Source: Bugulina stolonifera
Lineage: Eukaryota; Bryozoa; Gymnolaemata; Cheilostomatida; Bugulidae
DNA: 64,000 nt
Assembly: GCA_935421135.1 (NCBI GenBank)
Contig: OW285188.1
Location: forward strand, 1,943,001-2,007,000
Direction of reading: 5' to 3'
Shown here: positions 39,801 to 52,200 of the stretch, in pieces
Layout of the letters: the number at the start of each line of letters is the position of its first letter
How positions within the stretch are numbered: the stretch's first letter is position 1
Notes under the pieces: model-generated
The model's database searches: none
Seen by the model: the letters and a program-made list of their open reading frames with translations, nothing else
Told to the model about the DNA's origin: nothing
Position numbers and translations under genes: made by a program

Positions 39801-40218
39801 TTAATGTGTGTTATAGCAAATGTGCACTACAAGGAACCAGCTAATATAAATTATGGTTGTTCAAACAGCTCCCTGTGATTCTATGAGCGTTTCAAACTTC
39901 CTCACATTTTGAGCTCGAAATGTCGTCAACATTGTTGTGCATCTGACAACAATTTTCCCCATCAATATATTGTGGTATGTGTTGATAAATTGTGGAAATA
40001 TACAATTTCAGATGTTCTTTAACAGATTTGAGAAGAAAATATGTGAAAATCTCATTTTGAAAATTTACCACAAATTTCATTTATTTATGGACAAACCCAT
40101 ATGTAACAAAATATGGTTTGTATTAGGCTGTTATGTTATATTTCCAACGGCAGCGAAAGTTGAAGATCCCAAGACTTAGATATTTTAAAGATGGTCTTCT
40201 CTGAAATGTTGAGTTTAA

Positions 40219-40790
40219 ACTATTCATGCCACAAATAAAGGTAAATGCAATTTATAAGGTAATTTGATATGAATCTTTCAAATTTGTCACTAAAAATAAA
40301 AAAATGCAACCTGCCAACACGTTTTTGGAGCAGTTTTTTTAAATATCAGCTGTGACATCACGGTGAATTCTGCAGGAGATGGCAATTAGAAACCTCCTTT
40401 CACGTGTGCAATAACAACGCTCGTAGCCAAACGCAAAATTGTGCACATTGAATGGATAATAAAACCTAATGTTTATCTTATTGTGAAACAGTAGTTATTA
40501 ATTTCTATATTTTATTTTATGCACATGCTTCCACTAATTATTGGACATGTGAAAGCAGGTTTCTAATTGCCATCTCCTGCAGAATAATCCACTAATTATT
40601 GGACATGTGAAAGCAGGTTTCTAATTGCCATCTCCTGCAGAATAATCCACTTCTGATTGGACAGTGAATATTTTTAAAAACTGCTCCAAAAACGTGTTTG
40701 CTGGTTGTATTTTTTTTAGTGACAAATTTCAAAGGCTCATATCAAATTACCTTATAAATTGTATTTACCTTTATTTGTGGCATGAATAGT
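40219..40790. mobile_element. 572-bp foldback MITE with TTAA target duplication
   Basis: ACTATTCATGCCACAAATAA at the left end and its inverse at the right are bounded by TTAA at 40215-40218 and 40791-40794. The arms pair over about 130 bp. The centre contains a 60-bp direct duplication (from about 40530 and 40590), itself partly inverted relative to about 40370-40400. Confidence 0.9.
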
Positions 40791-41793
40791 TTAAGGATGG
40801 CCTGCTGCATACGGCATTTGAACTTCCAGTCGCAGTTGGGCTAGTTAGCAAAATGCCAGTGACATGAAGTCATTATAGATCTCAGCTCTGTCGAAACTTG
40901 TGGAGTCATTGTGGGGCAGACTACACATACTGCACGCTATATATCTTGAAATCAAATTGATTTTTTTTATAACAAAATAGGTACACTATAATCGATGCTG
41001 TAGGCAATAACATTCTTTAGAACCGGAAATTTTACGTTTCTTGTGAAAAAAGGAAAGCAGTTTGGCAGGTTGTTATTTGTTTGGTTAATATACCCGTACG
41101 ATAAGCTGCTTGTGACCTACATTAGGCCTATATTGATGTCTACTAACTAGAATGACGTTTTGGCACCTGGGTTACAAACAAAGTGGTCCTATACACCATC
41201 TTGTTTGCTATTTTTCATGATGGTGAGACTGATTTGACAGGTGATGAGTATAGTATAGAGAGTAGCTATATGAATGAACAGCAGAGCAAGAGTAGGCAAC
41301 TCCTATATGATGTCGTTTCTGGAGTTTAAGACATCTTTTGCTACTTTTCTCAAATGTTAACATCTATTGCCTACAAACAGTTTTGCAACTTTCAAGCTAC
41401 TTAGGATTACTTAACTTCCCATATTTGCCGTTTATATAATATGGTTTATGTCACCTATTGAAACAAGTACACAGTTATTTGATTGCAAATTGAAAGCTGT
41501 GTTGGTACTGTTTCAATATGTGCATTTTTATGACCTTAAAGTGGTCCCTGAATTGTCTTGCAACTTTTTAATAGATTATTTCAATAAAGCAGTTTAGGCT
41601 CCATGAGAGCTAATGGTTGCTTTGCTTTGGCTTCTTGGATTGATTTGGTATGAGTTTCGTATATAAGGCTTCACATTCTTCTTTGCAGTTCAGTACTTGC
41701 AATGCATAGATAGCTGCTGTTTTAAGTTGAAGGGTAGAATAATTGTATCAATGTTTGGGCTTTACTTTCAGCTCAGTACCCTAGTCCAGAATC

Positions 41794-44700
41794 ATGCCAT
41801 CTGACGCTAAAGCAAGAAGAGCTGCCAATAAAAAGAAGTCTGCACTTAATCGTAAACAGGCACTAAATGGAGGGACAGATGGGGGAGCTTCCTCAGAGGC
41901 ATCCAGCATGAATGGAGACAGTACCCCTGGTACCCCATCTCTCCTCTCCGCTAATAACTCTTCCAGTATGTAATATTGGCCATACCTGATACTCTGCTCC
42001 TTTGTGGTGGTTTGTCATATATCATGGAATAATGTTACAAGTTTTGAACACAATACCCTGCAGTGCACAATATAGTACCTGGAATAATCCAGTGTTCACC
42101 CATCAACAGCATCCTCACATATACTCTCATTGACCTTATTGTGTACAGATAATTTGGCCTCAATGGTGGGAGACTTGGATCTGAAAGCTGCTGCCAGAGC
42201 TGTGACGGGTGTGCTGGCCTCTCACCCTGATGCTAGAGATGTGCAGATCTCATCACTCTCCATCACATTTCATGGTGCAGAGCTTCTGACAGACACCTAC
42301 TGTGAGTTGAACAATGGCAGGAGATATGGATTGATAGGTACAAATGGATGTGGTAAGTCATGCTCTGTTATAACTTCACAGCGATAGCCTTTTACTCTAT
42401 TTAGCTAACAAATTGGATGTTCCACTCACTCTGTGTATGTTACTCAATCTAATTGGGATGTTGGTATGTTTGCTGTTTTAGGAAAATCAAGTTTACTGTC
42501 AGTGTTAGGAAATCGTGAAGTGCCCATACCCGAGCACATTGATATATTTCATCTGAAACGCGAGATGCCACCCAGCGACAAAACTGCCCTTGAGTGTGTC
42601 ATGGAAGTGGATCAAACTAGACTCTACCTTGAGACGGAGGCTGAGGAATTGGCTCTTAAAACTGACGATGATCGTAAGTTTCACAGTGTTGCTTTTATTT
42701 TTTGCTGCTAATTTAGACTACTGCAGCTTTAATGTTGGCAATACCAATAAATCTATGATAAAATAATAATGCAAAAGATGTTTTTATAGTTTTTTGATCA
42801 TATTCGTTTATTTCGATGCTTGGACAAGCATTGAAATATCAAGAATACAATCAAAAACGTATAAAGATGCGTCTTGCTTTATTGTTTATCATTAAACTAT
42901 TAGCTGTCACCAAAGTTTTCCAATACATCTATGTTTGCTTTTTCTGTCAGTTTTGCTAAGAGATTAGTCTTTGAGTTGATCTGCTCAGCGTATGTTAGAG
43001 TGTTGTGACTTACAGAGGCTCATGATAGGCTGATGGAAATATACGAGCGTCTAGATGAATTGGATGCAGATAAGGCTTTGGTTAGGGCTGGTAAAATCCT
43101 CTTTGGTCTCGGATTCTCTAAAGAGATGCAGCACACGGCGGTGAAGAATTTCTCTGGTAAGTTCATTGCTTAGTGATAAATGATAATGCATGACTGTACG
43201 CACGAACATACTATCAGTCACCCCTGAGGTTACCATTAGCTGTTGCACTGCTACTATTGCAACCACCAGTCCACTACTACAGCTGAGATCAACTAATAGC
43301 AGTCAGACTGGCTATTGAGATCTGCATGTGATTAGACATCTCCTATGGTCAGCCCTGCATGCGTGTGGAGTAGTTCCTCTGTGTACTAGACTAAACACAT
43401 TTACTACAACCGAGACTGTGAATGTATGTTCCTTCCTCCTTCAGGTGGGTGGCGGATGAGAATAGCTCTAGCCCGAGCTCTCTTCATTAGCCCAGCCCTT
43501 CTATTACTGGATGAACCTACCAACCACTTGGACCTGGAGGCGTGTGTATGGCTGGAGCAGGAGCTACGTAACTACAAGCGAGTGCTCGTTCTCATCTCTC
43601 ACTCACAGGACTTCCTCAATGGAGTGTGCACTAACATTATACACATGACTAAGAAGAAGTTACAGTACTTTGGTGGTAACTATGACTCATTTGTGCAGAC
43701 CAAGTCAGAATTGGATGAGAATCAACAGAAGAGGTACAAGAAGGAGCAGGATGAGATTGCACACATGAAGGTATGGTGCTACATAGCGTGATGTATAATA
43801 CACATGAAGGTATGGTGCTACATAGCGTGATGTACACTATAATACACAAACAGTAAGAACTATACCAGGGAGATATACTGAGCTGCTACCCTTATGCAAT
43901 TCTCACTGTCTCTGGCCGCTTGAGAACTCTGGCTCAGTGTATTTCACACCTTGTAAACGTGCTGGTGTGATTTAGTGCCATCTCTCTGTACCATGTACTT
44001 GTGCATTGTACAAATTACACGTGTATACTCGTGTTACACAGTGTATCATACGTACCATGTATGTATGCATTGTACATATTATTACACTAGTATTACACAG
44101 TGTATAATACGTACCATGTACGTGTATATTGTAAATTGGAAGCAGGTTTAATTACTGGTTATTAATTGATGTCCAGATTAACAATGGATGTTAGTAGATT
44201 AGTACATGCATGTAGTAGTATTAAGGACTTCCACAAAGCTTACTACATATGCCAAGGTTAGGCCTGGTAGAATATTTGTATTACTTTATATAATAAAGTC
44301 CAAGTACATGTACATGCATAGATATAGAATGCTCTCAGCTGAGATCTGACTGGCCCACTCCCTCTTCCAAAGTAAATGCTCTTTGGGTCTTCATTGTGGG
44401 AGTACATGATTGTAGTCATAGGAAGTTACTAGAGTTTATGTTATTGTCTTATTAGTAATACTATGCGATATAGGTAGGTGTTGTGTTTATAGAACTATAT
44501 CCATGTAGCTATACAGTATAGACCTTGTGTTTATAGAACTATATAGCAAGGTTTGGACACGGAAGTGCAAAGTTAGCCAGACAGGCTCAGAGTAAAGAAA
44601 AAACGTTAAAGAAGATGGTGGATGCTGGACTCACCGAGCGTGTGACATCTGAGAAGGTATGTCCTGTATCTCACTATTACTCTCTACTGCTACCAGTAAT

Positions 44701-47700
44701 ATGCGTGGGTGTACATCTATACTTCTTGTGTGGGTGTACATATAATACTTCCTGTATAGGTGTACATCTACACTTCCTGTATAGGTGTACATCTACACTT
44801 CCTGTATAGGTGTACATCTACACTTCCTGTATAGGTGTACATCTACACTTCCTGTATAGGTGTACATCTACACTTCCTGTATTATATAGGTGTACATCTA
44901 CACTTCCTCTATACTGTATACTTGTAGGTGTTGACTTTCTACTTCTATGAGTGTGGTAAAGTACCTCCACCTGTCATCATGGTACAGAATGTGAACTTCA
45001 GATATGCTGATGATAAGGTAGGCTGCTTTACATGTCAGAATAGCAGTGTTGATGTGACTGTGTCAGCAGAGCTGGGTCCAAGTCATAGATTTGACTTGAC
45101 TTGTCAAGTCAAGTCACAAGCCGACTTGACTTGGACTTGCCAACTTGCTGGCTTGACTTTGACTTGCGCATCAATGTGACTTGACTTGGGCACATGAATG
45201 ACTTGTGACTTTGACTTGAGTTCTGCCAAGTCAATGTGGAGGATATAAATGTTGTACAGTGTATAGCCAGCATAGAAAAAAGGTCTCAATTGTCTACCTA
45301 TTTATCATTTTTACTTCATCAGTGCTACTAGCAGCACTCAGAGTATATCAAAGTTAGCTATGAGCATACACAACTCAGGCAATATCTAGGCTGTGTGTAC
45401 GTGAGACCACACAATGCATAGTCACAACTCACAAGTACACACAGTGCAAGTACTGCAAGTGTAGCATAGGTGTGGTGTAAGTAGTGAATACAATGTACAG
45501 TGCAATAATTACTAGAGTTAAATTGCAAGACTGGCCAGAGGACACTCTTTCCTGTACCATGCGCTGTTTATATGCTATGTAACACTGTATCACCATTACA
45601 ATATACAGTATATAATACTATATGACCAGTCGCGGCCGTAGTGCCAATAATGCTACTTATATAGACTAGTTTTTTACCATGATTGCATAACGTACATGTA
45701 CATGCCCTGCTACACCTTGACATGGGTTTTCATGGATTGGAATGCCTACTAAAAGAAAAAAGTTATGTTTTGGAAAATGTAAAATTTGTTGAAGTTGTCT
45801 TCCACTTGACTTGCTTTTCGACTTGACTTTGACTTGACTTGTGACTTGCATGATGGCTTACTTAACTTGACTTAAAGCAGCACTGACTTGACTTAGACTT
45901 GACTCCAAAATTTTAGAAATGACTTGATTTGTTGACTTGCAAGTCGACTTGGACCCAACTCTGTGTGTCAGTGTAGCAGTGTTGATATGTATCAGTATAG
46001 CATTGTTGATATGACTGTGTCAGTATAGCAGTGTTGATAAGACTGGTCAGTATAGCATTGTTGATATGTGACAGTATAGCATTTTTGATATGTGTCAGTA
46101 TAGCAGTGTTGATATGTATCAGTATAACAGTGTTGATATGTGTCAGTATAGCAGTGTTGATATGTGTCAGTATAGCAGTGTTGATTTACATATTTAATGT
46201 TTGTCTGACTGCTTATACTTACAGCCTTTCATATATAAAGATTTGGATTTTGGATTTGATCTGGATACTAGATTAGCTCTTGTGGGTCCCAATGGAGCTG
46301 GTAAATCAACCTTGTTGAAGCTTATTGCCGGTGAACTCAACCCAACTAGTGGACTGATCAGGACAAATCCACACGTTAAGATAGGCAGATATCACCAGGT
46401 ATACCAGATGACTGTGGCATCTACTACTACCATGTACATGTATACATGTGTAATATTCATGTACTCCTACCAATGTACACTATGCCGCTGTAGCATCTAC
46501 TATTATGTATATACAGTGGGACTTGCCTAATCAAACTCCAAGGGACCGCCATAATTGGTTTGAAATAGGCATGAGATTGAATTGTGTGATCACTTCATTT
46601 TGTAATGATTTGGATGCCTACTTCACAGATAATACTGTATAATGTAGTTGTACACGTATGCATTAACTTTCATTTGCTTCAACTGTGAATACAATTGGGG
46701 GAAGACAAGTTTTGACATGACAGCTTCCTGACTAATAACACTTGGACTGTTCACTACTGCAACACTGCAGATGAGCAACAAGTTATGCATCATATGTACA
46801 GGACGACAGTACAAAATACATAGTTTAAAGTTGCCACTATATTTTAGCTAAGGAACAGTAAAGCAATCAGTGAGTTTCTCCTGCTTTACTTTGAGTAGAA
46901 GCATATTCCAATAGTGCGGATTGGCAGTCTACATGTATTATTAGCCTTACATGCAGTGTGAGAACAATGAGTGCTCAGCGGGGACTAATGTTTGTTATAA
47001 CGTTTTAGTGCAAGCCTGAACGCTTGAAATTTGAATTGCACAATATAGTAAACTGGAATTGGTTGAAGCCATCTCTAAATAGTACTCAGCAGGGACCAAG
47101 GCTAATAGTTTGAACTATCCAGGTTTTCGAATTAGCCAAGTTCCACTGTATATGTACATGGGTTGTACTCTTACCTATGTGTACTGTATGACTGTAGCAT
47201 CTACTATTATTATGTAACCTATATTATATATAACATACATGTATATGTATATGACTGTACACTTACCTACATGTACATATAATGTATGACTGTAGCATCT
47301 AGCAGAGAATCTAGACATGGACAAGTCCGCCCTAGAGTTTATGATGAGCGAGTTCCCAGAGGTGAAGGAGCGTGATGAGATGAGGAAGATCATTGGTAGA
47401 TATGGTCTTTCCGGCCAGCAACAGGTCAGTCTCTGTGTCCACGATGCTGTTGCTAGGTAACTCATTAGCATGTGTGTGATTAGTCGACCTTGTTCACCCT
47501 GAACCATTTGCTGTTAGCTAACACCAATTATAAACATCATACAGCTTACCATTGGCTACCATATGCTACTAACCTGGGAACCAATTGGAAGTTGTCACAC
47601 CTAGTTTGTGAATTGGTGGTTGTGTGGTATGTATATACATGTACTACAATTACTTGCACAATGTATGTTTATTTACATGTCGTATCTCTGCTGTAGATGT

Positions 47701-48578
47701 GTCCAATTAGAAACCTATCAGATGGTCAGAGATGCAGAGTTGCCTTCTCTTGGCTGTCATGGCAGACTCCACACATGCTACTACTTGATGAACCTACCAA
47801 CCACTTGGATATAGAGACTATAGACTCCCTAGCCAATGCTATTAATCTATTCGATGGGGGTATGATCTTAGTGAGTCACGACTTCAGACTAATATCACAG
47901 GTAAGTACTTTATTGGTACACATAATGTTATATCACAGGTAAGTACTGCATGGGTACACATTGTGTTATATCACAGGTAAGTACTGCATGGGTACACATT
48001 GTGTGATATTACAGGTAAGTACTGCATGGGTACACATTGTGTGATATTACAGGTAAGTACTGCATTGGTACACATTGTGTGATATTACAGGTAAGTACTG
48101 CATTGGTACACATTGTGTGATATTACAAATACATGTAGTATAGTTAGTCTTAGCAACTTAACTTTCCAGCACAGATCAACTAGCTCACAAATTTTCTGAC
48201 CCACTTCCAGTACATGTGTCACAAACACATTAGCCTGGATCAAATGTGAAATCCTTGTTTTGTGCGAATAATCTGGATTTGACGATGGGTTTGAGATGGT
48301 TTACTCCGACCGAGCAAAATCCCAGGTCATTCGCCCTCAGCTATTTTTATTTGCGACCAGTGTCGGTACTGCATGGGCACACACAGGTAGTATTATTTAT
48401 CCCTTATAGGTACTGCAATGGTACACCCAATGTAGTATTATGCTGTTTCTGCTGTTAGGTGGCAGAGGAGATATGGGTTTGTGAGAATCAGACGGTAACC
48501 AAGTGGGAAGGTGACATCTTCTCGTACAAGACTGCTTTGGTGAAGAGAGTAAACAAGGAGCTGGCTAGTAAACAGTGA
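41794..48578 (+). CDS. ABCF2: ATP-binding cassette subfamily F member 2 (ABCF2), 11 coding exons
   Basis: ABCF2 is a soluble twin-ABC ATPase of the ribosome/translation-associated ABCF class, with no membrane domains. Exons: 41794-41965, 42149-42352, 42482-42673, 43016-43156, 43445-43770, 44537-44656, 44928-45017, 46225-46398, 47296-47424, 47697-47900, 48459-48578. They total 1872 nt, or 623 aa, the same length as human ABCF2. Domain 1 has Walker A GTNGCGKS (about 121-128), signature FSGGWRMR and Walker [13 protein letters not shown] (D259/E260). Domain 2 has GPNGAGKS (436-443), signature LSDGQ (523-527) and [11 protein letters not shown] (D547/E548). The linker [18 protein letters not shown] is typical of the subfamily. 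A TTTCAG acceptor at 41771 in the 5' UTR suggests an upstream non-coding exon. Introns hold a hAT MITE (45067-45963), a mariner-like MITE (46514-47148) and several minisatellites. An AATAAA lies at 49003. Confidence 0.97.
44700..44920. repeat. 25-bp minisatellite in ABCF2 intron 6, ~8 copies
   Basis: TGTACATCTACACTTCCTGT plus ATAGG units lead directly into the exon 7 acceptor at 44927. Confidence 0.9.
45067..45963. mobile_element. hAT-type MITE, copy 1 (ABCF2 intron 7)
   Basis: The ends are CAGAGCTGGGTCCAAGTC and the inverse of CAGAGTTGGGTCCAAGTC. They are flanked by a perfect 8-bp target duplication TGTGTCAG at 45059-45066 and 45964-45971. The 8-bp duplication and CAGAG termini fit the hAT superfamily. 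Subterminal zones are dense in AAGTCAAGTC-type words in both orientations. There is no transposase frame, so it is non-autonomous. Confidence 0.93.
45964..46195. repeat. ~24-bp minisatellite in ABCF2 intron 7
   Basis: GTGTCAGTATAGCAGTGTTG plus ATAT units, about nine copies. It starts at the right target duplication of hAT MITE copy 1; a single related unit (AGCAGTGTTGATGTGACTGT) precedes the MITE, so the MITE inserted into this array. Confidence 0.85.
46514..47148. mobile_element. Mariner-like MITE in ABCF2 intron 8
   Basis: The ends are CAGTGGGACTTGCCTAATC and the inverse of CAGTGGAACTTGGCTAATTC, each flanked by TA, as expected for Tc1/mariner. It has no transposase frame. A related half (about 50595-50640, with ends like AACTTGTTTAATTCGAACTC inverted) sits in a PTGES3 intron. 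Confidence 0.8.
47889..48127. repeat. 38-bp tandem repeat containing six copies of the ABCF2 exon 10 donor
   Basis: The exon end TATCACAG/GTAAGTAC is repeated with exon edges at 47900, 47938, 47976, 48014, 48052 and 48090, exactly 38 bp apart. Units continue TGCATGGGTACACATTGTGT. Confidence 0.95.
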
Positions 48579-49260
48579 GCCAGCCACCTGTTACTACTCT
48601 ATATAGGAAATTCTTCATACTCAAATGCACAGTGGCTGGTTCATGTATCAGAGTAAGTGCACCAGCTGGTACCTATGGAATCTCCAATGTACTTGGAACA
48701 ATAACTCCCATTAGATAAGAATTGTCTGCCTCCCACTGTTGTACATGGGAGTGCTCCTCTTTTCTCAACTTTTCATAAATAGGCTAGTAATATTACAGTG
48801 TTTCAAGACTGACTGTGATATCTGCCACTACTTGTCTGTGTATCAAACACCAATACCATTATTACAGCTACATTGTATATTACAATTATGGCTATTTTGG
48901 TATAATATTGCTGCAAAATTAAAACAGATTTTTAAATGAATATTTAGTTGCACAATGTTATATTTTACTTTCAAGTAAGGTGAAAAATCATTATTTATGT
49001 ACAATAAAACAAAAATGCAATTAGAACAACATATAACTGGAATTGTTGATCATTTAACATGGTATAATAGGCAGCAGTAACACTAGGGTGAGTGGTGATT
49101 GTTTAGAGCAACTAGTAGCTACTGCATAGAATAGAATAGACTAGATGTAACAGTAATGTACACTCCATTATTTGATCACTGGCTGTGCTATCCAGCTGGT
49201 TGGTTGGTTGGCTGTGTGCACTGGATCCTGAGGTTATGCTGCTGATGGTGGGGGAGATGC
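48579..49260. other. Convergent 3' region of ABCF2 and PTGES3
   Basis: 680 bp between two stop codons. AATAAA at 49003-49008 can serve ABCF2. The transcripts may overlap here. Confidence 0.6.
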
Positions 49261-52200
49261 TCACTGCAGATCTGGAAGCTCTGCAATCACAGTACAATGT
49301 CAATGTGTGAGTAGACAAATAATATACCTGTTATGGCAGTGTAACCAAGTACTGTAAGTTCAACCCTTTACTGTGGATCAACCAAACACTGGGCAAACAA
49401 CAGGATACACAGTGTAGCATCTCAATGTATATTATTGGCAGAGTTGCCCCCCCCCTCTATTATTCTACACATTACCAGGAGACGGTACAGAAAGAGATAC
49501 AGTCATGGGAGACTACGCAACATATTATATACTACATAATAAAGGATTGCTAGAAGTGGTTTATTTGTTTCTTAACTGGATGATTATATTACTCCACTAA
49601 CTCGGCATTATTGACAGGACATCACTAAATCAAGTGTATACATTATATGAGTGTGTTAAGTGTTACCTTCATCATCACTATCCTCTTCCTCCTGGTCATC
49701 TTCTGGTCCCATGCCAGCTCCTCCAGCATTGAAGTTGCCCATATTGGCCATCATAGAGCTGAGGTCCATGCCACCTCCACCCATACCACCCATACCACCC
49801 ATACCTATAGAACAGGGACAACTCAGTGTGTACTTAGTGTAACATACACACATACATACACACAGTCATACATACATATACATGTACAGCCAATTAGTAA
49901 GACTCAGTAAGAAAGCTCACCTCCCACCATACAGACAGACATGTGGACTACTACTCACCTCCCATCATACCACCTGCATCCTCCTCATCAGATTCATCCT
50001 CATCTTTCCACTTATCAAAGTCTGTCTTCAGCCAGTGCATCTGTTTACAATACAACCAACATAACATTATCTCTCACAATGTACATGGGTTCGAAACCCA
50101 CTCAAGCACTAATTTTTTTTCATTTTTTTCATTTGTTAGCTACCATAAGATTGGCTATACAATACTAATCTCATCTGCAACTGTAAGATAGGATTACTGC
50201 AAGTGCAATTCTATATTCAACTATAGGGAATGCCCTAAGATTACATGCACAGTGTAAAGGACTACATGTAAAGGACTACGATCTGGTATGTCATGGCCAA
50301 GCCAAACAGAGAATCACCTTTTTGCAGTATACTAATTTGAAGTTTACTATTTGCAGATTACTAAACAATGTTTTGTACTTTTTTACCATCACATTTTGTA
50401 TCACCACATTTTACCACAACCCCTGTACCTTTGTGGTCATTAAATTAAAGTCGAATTTTAGCGGGGTTTGTTAAATTAAAATCGCGTTATTTCTCAAGCC
50501 CATTTTTACCAAAATCGTTATCTTTTATACGCGCTGTTAAAACCTAGTGTACAGTAAGTGAAGTGATCTTGCAATTCAAACTCAGACCTAATTCACACCA
50601 ATTATGGAGGTCCCTTGGAGTTCGAATTAAACAAGTTTCACAGTACATTGAAATGATTGAAACTGAACGATCCTGACATGACATCCAAGAGCAGGTCTCA
50701 AACCGATTCAGGTCCATAGCACAGCGACAACACGAGAATGACGACTGTAACTTACTTTAGTTTTATCTTTTAGCAGCCTAGGCCAATATTCACCCTCCTC
50801 TTTTCTAAACAGCACCATAGGAATGTTTCGAGAATTTACAACATATTTAGATTTTTCAACATCAATGTCACCAAAAAAGACTACATCCACTGCATGTTCT
50901 TCTCCATTTGGTCCACCTTTGCCTCTAAAAAGCAAGCAGCCAACATATTAGGTTCTATTAGATTCACACTATAGACCTGCATACATGTACACGGCTTGTT
51001 ATGAACTTATAACAAACTAAACACATAGGCCTATCATAGTAGGCATACGTCTAGTTATGGCAATAGTATGCAAGATACAACACGTGTATACAAACTTACT
51101 TGAACTTCAATGAAGTTTCAGATAGTTGTATATCTGGAGCTTTGCAGTCCTCGAGGTTTATGGTAAGGAATATTTTATCTTTTCTCTGTGCCCACACTAC
51201 TGCAGGAGGTGCTCTATCAAATTATTCAGGAAAAGATACACAATTACATACACAATATCAACTTTCTGGGAGTCTTCAAATCTGTTAATGACTTTTTAAA
51301 CTGATCGAAAAGCCTTGCATTCTAGGCATTTGCATGTAGGCCTAATAGTAATGGTTAAGGGCCATTCCATGGGGACTGTCCCAATGTGTGTGCTGACCCG
51401 TCTCAGATCATTTTCAAACTAAGTTTTTGTGAAAGAGCATGTCAAAATTAGTGGTAATGCCAATTTTCAGCGCTCTATGTGGTACAGGGGGGCGCTGACG
51501 GCCCCCAAAAAATCACTGACAGGAGGGATAACTCCTAATTTCTAATTTTTAAGGGTTTTCTCAGGCTTATATCTTAAAAACCAATTAAAGTACTACTAAA
51601 ATCATGCCTTTTCATGTAGCAATTATGTTATATAGGTTATTATTTTTTCATATATACCACAAAAATTCATATAACATAATCAGTTTGTCTGTTTTCTGCA
51701 AATGGAAAACACTGCAATCTCTCATTCTGCCATATTGAATTACAAAGGATGTAAACTTTGTTTACTCTGTAACTGTGGAAACAAAATGGAAGTTGTTACA
51801 TAACAAGGCCTAGCCAATTAAATTAGTGTGGTTAATTTAGCTGAAATACCAGCATAGGTAGTGGGTGGGAATTAATGCCAGCAGTACCCAATGTCCTCAT
51901 CTAATCTGCTATTCCAAGTCTAGGCTTCAAACAGAAACTTGGATCTAGTGAATCGCTGGGTCTTTGGTAAAATTTTGCTTGTTACTACAGAGTACCTCAG
52001 TTCTGCCATGTGTTCTTGTTTTGTGTGCATTTACTTACTACAGCATTTGGCCCCAACTGATGTATGCCACACTTACACCACTCTCAATTGGCTTGAATAA
52101 CTGTTGCATTACTTCCTATCCCTCCAATGTAATATTTGTTTGTGTTAGAGTGCAGTATATTTTAATGTACAGTAATACAATGCATGCACGTTGTAATACA

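Larger units (their letters stand above)
27112..41793. other. 14.7-kb transposon-rich intergenic region
   Basis: It separates the divergent EMC10 and ABCF2 genes. It contains TIR elements at 28238-30609, 32051-35070, 35638-36278, 38114-39800 and 40219-40790. A 74-codon frame at 27777-28001 (+) has a hydrophobic stretch but no recognised homology. ABCF2 5' UTR exon and promoter should lie near the right edge. Confidence 0.65.

Noticed and set aside
50080..50125. Possible tRNA: GGGTTCGAAACCCA followed by a T run
   Set aside because: Only a T-arm-like hairpin; no acceptor, D or anticodon arms upstream. Probably chance or a SINE scrap.
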